Assembly: GCA_964437425.1 (NCBI GenBank)
Contig: CAYTGO010000075.1
Span: 1-14,559 of the forward strand
Length of the DNA: 14,559 nucleotides
From: Scalindua sp964437425
Lineage (GTDB): Bacteria; Planctomycetota; Brocadiia; Brocadiales; Scalinduaceae
Direction: 5' to 3'
Part shown: positions 7,226 through 12,355 of the stretch, one piece after another
Position numbering within the stretch: position 1 is the first letter of the stretch
Layout of the letters: each line of letters begins with the position of its first letter
The notes under the pieces: generated by a model
Databases searched by the model: none
Told to the model about the DNA's origin: nothing
Seen by the model: only the letters and a program-made list of their open reading frames with translations
Made by a program: the position numbers and the translations under genes

Positions 7226-8695
7226 TTAAGTATTTGCCATGTCAGGATTTTTCTGGTCTTTCAGCGCCTCGTAGCGCTCCAGAGCTCTTTCATAATCTCC
7301 TGAAGCTTGCAGGTCTCTCAGGTTTTCTAAGAGATGTTTGTAGACCTCCTGCCAGTCAAGATTAACCCTGAAGGCAAACATTGCGGCATTGAGATTATTC
7401 ATTTCGTCTTTTGCCGCTCTGAACTTTTTTCTTATCACTTCTGTCGAATATATATTGTTATAAACATACTCTATGCCATCAATAAATTCCTGAAGTGTGA
7501 GTTTGGACAAAACATATGTCAAATGATGCGACGTGTAATAGATCCAGTCTTCAGGGAAATTTGTTCTGAATAGTCGGTTGTCACCATCAAGCCTTTTTTG
7601 TAATGGAGTATTAATAAATGGGCACAGTAAGCCACAGGTCATTATGTCGATCTTTGCATCTAATATGAAATCAACTACATCTTTAAATGTGTCCGGTGTG
7701 TCATTGTCATTTCCAAAAACCATGGTTCCCCAGACTGCAAGCCCGTGTTTCCTTATGTTCTTTATTGCCTCTTTGTATTTATCAATTGTTATGCGGAGGT
7801 TAACACCCTTATTCATTGATTTTAATGCATCTTCATTTATAGATTCAATACCAATGAGTACTCCTACACATCCACTTTTTGCCATATAGTCCAGTGTTTC
7901 GTCATCCTCATAAATGTTCAATGATGTAAACCCGAACCAGTTCTGGTAAATGCCTCTATCAACCATCCCCTTAAAAAGGTTTCTTACCCTTTCGTAAGAT
8001 TTTTTGCTATGACCATAGAAATTTTCATCTGTCAGTATGAGACCTCTATATTGTCCTTTTATTGCCTCCAGTTCGTTCAGAACATCATCTATAGGCCTCT
8101 CTCTGTACTTTCTCCCTTGGAACTGTGGAACTGAACAGAATTCACAACTGAACGGGCAGCCTGCTGTTGTAATGATTCCAGAGTATCTGTATTTGTACTT
8201 GTCAGTCAAAAACTTTCTATCCGGCAGAAGGTCACTATATGTTTCCATAGGGGTCAGACCACCATCATATGTCGGCTTGAGTTCGTTTTTCTCAAAATCA
8301 GAGATTATCTGGTCCCATATCGGAACAGCTTCTCTTATTACTACAGAGTCAACGTATTTGGCCGCCTCTTCAGGATAGCTTGTTGCGTGTACTCCACCCA
8401 TTATGACAGGGATTCCGTTGTTTTTGCATGCAGTGGCGATCTGGTATGCCCTGTTTGCCTGATAACTTACTGACGTTATTCCAACCAGGGCGACATTTGT
8501 CTTATCAAAACAGACATTTTCACCATTTTCATCTACTGCCAGTTCCTGAGTTTCATCTATTATGTCTACTTCCCAGTTGTCAGGAGTTAATGCCTTCAAA
8601 TATCCCAGGTTCACTGGCATCTGGTTTAGTACTGAAACATTTTCCTCACCAACGTTACCTATTGGATGAGGATTTATAAGAATTAGTTTTTTCAT
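7226..8695 (-). CDS. B12-binding domain radical SAM protein
   Basis: This 489-residue class-B-type radical SAM enzyme has a cobalamin-binding Rossmann-like domain at about residues 1-140, with GITSVSYQANRAYQIA at 72-87 and IPVIMGGVHATSYPEEA at 95-111. The radical SAM core follows, with the CX3CX2C cluster motif at Cys180, Cys184 and Cys187 (TTAGCPFSCEFCSVPQFQG). The later GIESINEDAL (282-291) fits the SAM-binding barrel of this class, and a helical C-terminal tail of about 90 residues completes it. The DxHxxG base-off motif is not seen, which is common in this class. Family members catalyse methylation of unreactive carbons, ring contraction, or other difficult C-C and C-H chemistry on lipids and natural products. 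It sits 8 nt after acpS and upstream of KS/CLF. By inference it acts on the chain made by these enzymes, but its reaction cannot be read from sequence. Confidence 0.88.
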   Translation of the reverse strand: MKKLILINPHPIGNVGEENVSVLNQMPVNLGYLKALTPDNWEVDIIDETQELAVDENGENVCFDKTNVALVGITSVSYQANRAYQIATACKNNGIPVIMGGVHATSYPEEAAKYVDSVVIREAVPIWDQIISDFEKNELKPTYDGGLTPMETYSDLLPDRKFLTDKYKYRYSGIITTAGCPFSCEFCSVPQFQGRKYRERPIDDVLNELEAIKGQYRGLILTDENFYGHSKKSYERVRNLFKGMVDRGIYQNWFGFTSLNIYEDDETLDYMAKSGCVGVLIGIESINEDALKSMNKGVNLRITIDKYKEAIKNIRKHGLAVWGTMVFGNDNDTPDTFKDVVDFILDAKIDIMTCGLLCPFINTPLQKRLDGDNRLFRTNFPEDWIYYTSHHLTYVLSKLTLQEFIDGIEYVYNNIYSTEVIRKKFRAAKDEMNNLNAAMFAFRVNLDWQEVYKHLLENLRDLQASGDYERALERYEALKDQKNPDMANT

Positions 8696-8703
8696 TTTTT
8701 CTC

Positions 8704-9087
8704 TTATCCCTGCGATTCATCAGGTATTAGTAATACATGTGCCACTGCGTACTCTTTACAATGAGACAGTGAAACTGAAATCTCGCCAATTTTTTTCTCA
8801 GTTGCGAGCTCTTTCGCTCTGCCATAAAGATTTACATAAGGTTTTCCAAGTTCATCATTCAGAGTTTCTATATCTGTCCACTTCATCCTGTCTCTTAAAC
8901 CGGTTCCAAACGCCTTAAGTACAGCTTCTTTTGAAGCAAAACGTACTGCATAATGTTGATAACAGTTCTTTTTGGCCTGGCAATATTCCATCTCATCAGA
9001 AGTATAAACTCTCCTGATAAAGTTCTTGTGTGAGCCGAAGACTTTTTCTATCCTGTTAATTTCTATAATATCTATGCCTGTATACAT
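8704..9087 (-). CDS. acpS: Holo-ACP synthase (4'-phosphopantetheinyl transferase)
   Basis: This 127-residue protein has the AcpS family size. It transfers 4'-phosphopantetheine from CoA to a serine of acyl carrier protein. The Mg/CoA-binding motifs are clear: GIDIIEI with Asp6, RFASKEAVLKAFGTGL (residues 49-64) with Glu54 and Lys58, and the ISVSLSH strand ending at His109. It is the first gene of the left arm, divergent from the MATE gene, with the radical SAM gene 8 nt behind it. The ribosome binding site is weak. Presence at the head of this operon suggests it activates the carrier protein used by the KS/CLF system. It may equally be the cell's only AcpS, since no ACP gene is present to prove a dedicated role. 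Confidence 0.93.
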   Translation of the reverse strand: MYTGIDIIEINRIEKVFGSHKNFIRRVYTSDEMEYCQAKKNCYQHYAVRFASKEAVLKAFGTGLRDRMKWTDIETLNDELGKPYVNLYGRAKELATEKKIGEISVSLSHCKEYAVAHVLLIPDESQG

Positions 9088-9208
9088 TTACAATCTTTTA
9101 ATCTGAGAAAATTTATAATTAAAAACAAAAAAATCGTGTGTTCTATAGTACTGAAAGGATGGTATATTCAGAAAAAGTGAATAAGGTAGGAACGTTTATG
9201 AAATTACT

Positions 9209-9237
9209 TTGCATAAGTATTTAGATTCTCATATTAT
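9209..9237 (+). promoter_or_regulatory. Candidate sigma70-type promoter for the MATE-hydrolase operon
   Basis: TTGCAT (9209-9214) and TATTAT (9232-9237) are separated by 17 bases. The -10 matches five of six consensus positions and the -35 three of six. It would start a leader of about 80 nt before the MATE ATG at 9,326. No comparably good minus-strand promoter for acpS was recognised in the 238-nt divergent gap. Confidence 0.4.
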
Positions 9238-9275
9238 CTGACAATTCAAGGTACAAATTTAAGTAGAAAAGTTTA

Positions 9276-9302
9276 ATGGTTGTGTTAGTTGTTGTCAACC
9301 AT
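9276..9302. promoter_or_regulatory. Inverted repeat upstream of MATE gene, possible operator
   Basis: ATGGTTG (9276-9282) and CAACCAT (9296-9302) form a perfect seven-base inverted repeat with a 13-base centre. It ends 23 bases before the MATE start and just downstream of the candidate promoter. Efflux pump genes are often controlled by TetR- or MarR-type repressors at such palindromes, so it may be an operator. An RNA hairpin is the alternative. Confidence 0.35.
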
Positions 9303-9325
9303 AATTTCAGTTTGAAAAAGGCCTT

Positions 9326-10570
9326 ATGGAGTTAACAAAAAAGAATTTAAATAGAAATATAATCAGATTAGCACTTCCTGTCGCTTTGGAGAACGTCTTG
9401 CACATGGCGGTTTTCATAGTGGATCTCATTATGGTCGGCAGGTTAGGTACCGTTCCTGTTGCGGCGGTCGGATTGGCAGGTGCATTAGGCTTTATTATTG
9501 CCATGATTTTCACGGCCCTTAATGTCGGGACCACGGCACTTGTGGCAAGGAATTTTGGAGCTAAACAGAAAGATGAGGCCAGGAAAGTGGCAGGACAGTC
9601 TCTGTTAATTACACTCGTTTTTGGCTTATCTGTCAGCCCTTTTATATTTTATTTTGCTGATAATATACTTGTCTTGATGAGCGCTGAGGAGAATGTGGTT
9701 TCACTGGGGTCACAATATCTCAAGATAGTCTTGAGTTTCTTTATTTTCCGGTTGATTATCCTGACCGGGGCCTCAATCTTCAGGGGCGCCGGAGATACAA
9801 AAACCCCTATGCTGATTACGCTGGTAATGAATTGTGTAAATATATTATTCAACTGGCTTCTTATCTTCGGTATATGGGTTTTTCCGCGTATGGAGGTAGC
9901 TGGGGCCGCGTGGGCTACATCAATCGCTTATACAATAGGTGCATCTCTGATTTTTTATCGGCTTTTCAGCAGGAAGAGTATTTTAACAATAAGACTTAGA
10001 CATATTGTTGATGTCAATATGTCTATTATTAAGAGAATTTTGAGAATTTCACTTCCTGCAACGTTAGATGCATCTCTGACCCAGATGGGCTACCTCTTTT
10101 TTATTAAGATAGTTACCATGCTTGGTACAGTTTCACTTGCCGCACACCAGATTGCNNNNNNNNNNNNNNNNNNNNNNNNNNNNNNNNNNNNNNNNNNNNN
10201 NNNNNNNNNNNNNNNNNNNNNNNNNNNNNNNNNNNNNNNNNNNNNNNNNNNNNNNATTTTTCATCCGGAGCAGGACGTCCTGGCTCTCAGTGCTTATTGT
10301 GTAATGATTGCTGCGTTAGAACAACCGGCACTGGCAATTTACATAGTATATGCTGGTGGTTTACGTGGAGCAGGAGACACTTTAAGTCCTATGATTGTTA
10401 CGATAGTGGGAACGTTGTGCATTCACTTGCCGGTTGCTTATATCTTTGGAATTGTGCTAGAATGGGGGCTCGCTGGAATCTGGTTCGGTGCAGCGCTTGA
10501 TTGGATAGTACGTGCTATTGCCGTATACATACTCTTCAGAAAAGGAAGGTGGAGAACAATAAAGGTATGA
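9326..10570 (+). CDS. MATE-family multidrug efflux protein (interrupted by assembly gap)
   Basis: This is a polytopic inner-membrane antiporter of the MATE (NorM/DinF-like) family, which exports drugs or metabolites using a Na+ or H+ gradient. The N-terminal LPVALENVLHMAVFIVDLIMVGRLG segment is typical. The two pseudo-symmetric halves each carry the same motif, FRGAGDTKTPM at about residues 152-162 and LRGAGDTLSPM in the second half. One hundred Ns (10,156-10,255) fall after AAHQI in the second half. As written the frame is kept and the protein is 414 residues with 34 unknown, but MATE proteins are usually about 450. Comparing the two halves suggests about 66 codons are missing, so the true gap is nearer 200 bases. 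The stop overlaps the next gene's start (ATGA). The substrate is unknown; export of a product of the left arm is only a possibility. Confidence 0.88.
   Translation: MELTKKNLNRNIIRLALPVALENVLHMAVFIVDLIMVGRLGTVPVAAVGLAGALGFIIAMIFTALNVGTTALVARNFGAKQKDEARKVAGQSLLITLVFGLSVSPFIFYFADNILVLMSAEENVVSLGSQYLKIVLSFFIFRLIILTGASIFRGAGDTKTPMLITLVMNCVNILFNWLLIFGIWVFPRMEVAGAAWATSIAYTIGASLIFYRLFSRKSILTIRLRHIVDVNMSIIKRILRISLPATLDASLTQMGYLFFIKIVTMLGTVSLAAHQIXXXXXXXXXXXXXXXXXXXXXXXXXXXXXXXXXXIFHPEQDVLALSAYCVMIAALEQPALAIYIVYAGGLRGAGDTLSPMIVTIVGTLCIHLPVAYIFGIVLEWGLAGIWFGAALDWIVRAIAVYILFRKGRWRTIKV
10156..10255. other. Assembly gap, 100 Ns
   Basis: Exactly 100 unresolved bases interrupt the MATE gene. The round number indicates a placeholder for a gap of unknown length rather than a measured one. 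Flanking reading frames agree with a single gene on both sides. Confidence 0.98.
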
Positions 10571-11325
10571 AGATTACTTTTCTCGGTACTGGGACATCAT
10601 ACGGTGTGCCAATGGTAGGGTGTGAGTGTCGTGTCTGTACTTCCGACAATCCTAAAAATTTCAGAACACGCTCTTCGATTTTTATTTCGGAAGGGGAAAA
10701 CAATATACTTATAGATGCAGCAACGGAGTTGCGCATTCAGTGCTTGAAAAACAATGTAAAAAGGTTAGATGCCGTGTTGTTAACACATTCCCACGCAGAT
10801 CATGTCTTGGGGTTCGACGATCTGAGGCACTTTAATAGAAATCGGAAAACCAATATTCCAGTATACGGATCCGAGGAAACAGTAAACAATGTATATAGAA
10901 TGTTCTCATACGCATTCAAGGAAGTATCTTCAAATGGTAGCAAGCCAAAAGTTACTCTCATACCAATTGACGGAAACCTCAATCTGTCAGGTATGGAAAT
11001 TATCCCTGTTGACGTAATGCACGGACAGGACAGGGTTACTGCATATAGAGTTAATAAATTTGCCTATGTAACTGATGTAAGTCAAATACCTCAGGATTCA
11101 GTGGAAAAACTGAAGGGGCTTGATTTACTTATAATTGCTGCTCTTAGAAATATCCCTCATGAAAAACATTTCAGTATCGAACAAGCCATAAAAATGGTAT
11201 CAACGTTAAAGCCCAAACAGACATACTTTACACATATAGCACATGAAATAGAACACGAAGAGACAAATAAAACGTTACCAGCTGGAATAAATCTGGCATA
11301 TGACGGTCTATCAATTGATATGTAA
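10567..11325 (+). CDS. PhnP-like metallo-beta-lactamase-fold hydrolase
   Basis: This is a 252-residue MBL-fold metal-dependent hydrolase. The zinc motif THSHADH is at residues 73-79, followed by the expected downstream ligands in VDVMHG, VTDVSQ and THIAHEIEH. The N-terminus has FLGTGTSYGVP and GCECRVC (Cys19, Cys21, Cys24), the cysteine-rich loop seen in the PhnP subfamily, whose E. coli member is a cyclic phosphodiesterase of phosphonate breakdown. No other phosphonate gene is present, so the substrate is uncertain. The frame is open further upstream to 10,501, but the ATG at 10,567 is preferred because the protein then begins with the conserved MKITFLGTG strand and overlaps the MATE stop by ATGA, implying translational coupling. 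The linked function with the transporter is not evident. Confidence 0.88.
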   Translation: MKITFLGTGTSYGVPMVGCECRVCTSDNPKNFRTRSSIFISEGENNILIDAATELRIQCLKNNVKRLDAVLLTHSHADHVLGFDDLRHFNRNRKTNIPVYGSEETVNNVYRMFSYAFKEVSSNGSKPKVTLIPIDGNLNLSGMEIIPVDVMHGQDRVTAYRVNKFAYVTDVSQIPQDSVEKLKGLDLLIIAALRNIPHEKHFSIEQAIKMVSTLKPKQTYFTHIAHEIEHEETNKTLPAGINLAYDGLSIDM

Positions 11326-11379
11326 AGTATTGTTGATTTAAGCTCTAACCCTAAATGAAAACAGTAGTTGTAAAATACG

Positions 11380-11408
11380 TTGACAATATTATAGCCTTCT
11401 GATAGTAT
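11380..11408 (+). promoter_or_regulatory. Sigma70-type promoter for the lipoprotein gene
   Basis: A perfect -35 hexamer TTGACA (11380-11385) and a TAGTAT -10 (11403-11408, four of six) are separated by the optimal 17 bases. It would give a leader of about 80 nt ahead of the lipoprotein ATG at 11,495, which has an AGGAG site at 11482-11486. This indicates that the lipoprotein is transcribed on its own rather than from the MATE-hydrolase operon. Confidence 0.6.
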
Positions 11409-11494
11409 CGCCTCGGAACAAATAAATGCTACAAAATGTAATAATAGTGTACATCATATAAGAGTCCGTTAAATCCCTGATAGGAGAGAAGCAA

Positions 11495-11992
11495 ATGTAT
11501 AGAAAAATCATTATTGCCGTAGTGTGTGTTGCTTCAATTGCAATTTTATCAACTGGCTGTATGACAACAACACAAAAAGGAACAGCCGTGGGAACTGGAG
11601 TAGGAGCAGGTCTTGGAGCGGGTATCGGCGCGTTGACCGGCAATGCCGGTATGGGTGCGGCAATAGGTGCAGGTGTAGGTGCCGTGGGTGGAGCACTGGT
11701 TGGTGACAACATGGACAAAAAAAGAGAGGCAGCTGAAAAAGCGGACTTGCAGAGACAGCTTGAACTGGAAAGACAATCAGGTTCCGGTCAGGGGCAAAAT
11801 AAAGTAGACGCCCATTATGAGTATGTAAAAAAGAGAAAATGGGTGGATACATCCACAACTGAGAGAGTCTGGGTTGAAGAGCGTATTGAAGGTGATCGAA
11901 GGATTGAGGGGCACTATGAAGATAGAAATGTTCCTTCCGGTTACTGGCAGGAATACGAAGAAAAGGTTTGGATTCCCGAACACTATGAATGA
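11495..11992 (+). CDS. Glycine-zipper lipoprotein with aromatic, charged tail
   Basis: This 165-residue envelope protein begins with a lipoprotein signal peptide: basic MYRK, a hydrophobic stretch, and the lipobox LSTGC with the lipidated Cys22. It is followed by a glycine-zipper segment at about residues 31-70 (repeated GxGxGxG with Ala, as in YMGG/OmpA-like and SlyB/PcP lipoproteins), which can insert in or lie against a membrane. A short charged linker (71-100) leads to a tail rich in Tyr, Trp, Glu, Arg and Lys, with recurring W/Y-V-x-E patterns (for example ERVWVEER, GYWQEYEEKVWIPEHYE) that look like repeated beta strands. The known family role is structural or stress-related in the outer membrane. 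The tail is not recognised. The gene is monocistronic, with its own promoter and a strong hairpin after it. Confidence 0.82.
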   Translation: MYRKIIIAVVCVASIAILSTGCMTTTQKGTAVGTGVGAGLGAGIGALTGNAGMGAAIGAGVGAVGGALVGDNMDKKREAAEKADLQRQLELERQSGSGQGQNKVDAHYEYVKKRKWVDTSTTERVWVEERIEGDRRIEGHYEDRNVPSGYWQEYEEKVWIPEHYE

Positions 11993-12019
11993 TATATCAA
12001 TGTTTTTTGTTATGATTTA

Positions 12020-12063
12020 TTAAATCCCATCTTTTGCCTTAATATGGCAAGGATGGGATTTAA
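12020..12063. terminator. Strong hairpin, probable terminator of the lipoprotein gene
   Basis: TTAAATCCCATC (12020-12031) pairs perfectly with GATGGGATTTAA (12052-12063). Inside it TTGCC (12034-12038) pairs with GGCAA (12046-12050) around a seven-base loop. The long stem starts 28 nt after the lipoprotein stop. The T-run after the stem is short, so intrinsic termination may be incomplete. The A/T-flanked symmetry could work in both directions. Confidence 0.6.
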
Positions 12064-12092
12064 GCTTTGATTTAAACTATCCAATTTTGTAC

Positions 12093-12107
12093 CTGTGAAC
12101 GTCACAG
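12093..12107. promoter_or_regulatory. Palindrome CTGTGA-ACG-TCACAG, possible operator
   Basis: A perfect six-base dyad with a three-base centre lies between the hairpin and the long membrane-protein gene. It resembles half-sites of the CRP/FNR family (TGTGA and TCACA), but the spacer is three rather than six bases, so it would not be a standard site. It may bind another dimeric regulator. No promoter was convincingly placed beside it. Confidence 0.3.
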
Positions 12108-12306
12108 TTGAAGCCCTACCATCAGCCTTACTGTCTTGGCAATTTCAATTTAGCAAACCTGTCAGCCACCTTCGCATTAAAATTAACAATTCAAAATAGA
12201 TATTGCATTCCTGTGAATCAGGAGGTAATGCCTGACTCGGATAACTTTTTATCTGGCAATATTACAGATTTTGTGAAACAATAAAGAGATTTCATAAAGA
12301 CTTGTA

Positions 12307-12330
12307 GTAATGACGGTTAAGTGTCATTAC
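12307..12330. promoter_or_regulatory. Inverted repeat in leader of the long membrane-protein gene
   Basis: GTAATGAC (12307-12314) and GTCATTAC (12323-12330) form a perfect eight-base inverted repeat with an eight-base loop. The right arm is followed at once by a partial direct copy, GTCATTA (12331-12337), and then a T-run. It ends 25 bases before the ATG and just ahead of the AAGGA ribosome binding site (12343-12347). It could be an operator or a leader hairpin that limits translation or transcription of the gene. Confidence 0.4.
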
Positions 12331-12355
12331 GTCATTATTTTTAAGGACAGGTGTC

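Larger units (their letters stand above)
11993..12355. other. Intergenic region, 363 nt, no gene
   Basis: This region holds a strong hairpin after the lipoprotein gene and two palindromes ahead of the long membrane protein gene (listed separately). An 18-codon open frame at 12,228-12,284 has an AGGAGG directly before it, but the spacing is too short to support translation. Nothing else recognisable was seen. Confidence 0.7.

Noticed and set aside
6679..7365. 228-codon plus-strand open frame
   Set aside because: It lies antisense to the KS gene and the end of the radical SAM gene, has no recognisable domain, and the minus-strand genes carry intact catalytic motifs.
10501..10566. Upstream extension of the MBL hydrolase to an ATG at 10,501
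   Set aside because: It would add 22 residues unlike any MBL N-terminus and overlap the MATE gene by 70 bases. The ATG at 10,567 begins the conserved MKITFLGTG strand and makes an ATGA junction.
12093..12107. CRP-type binding site
   Set aside because: The half-sites match TGTGA/TCACA but the spacer is three bases instead of six. It is kept only as a generic palindrome.
12228..12284. 18-codon open frame with AGGAGG just upstream
   Set aside because: Only two bases separate the AGGAGG from the ATG, too few for normal initiation, and the peptide has no leader-like pattern.
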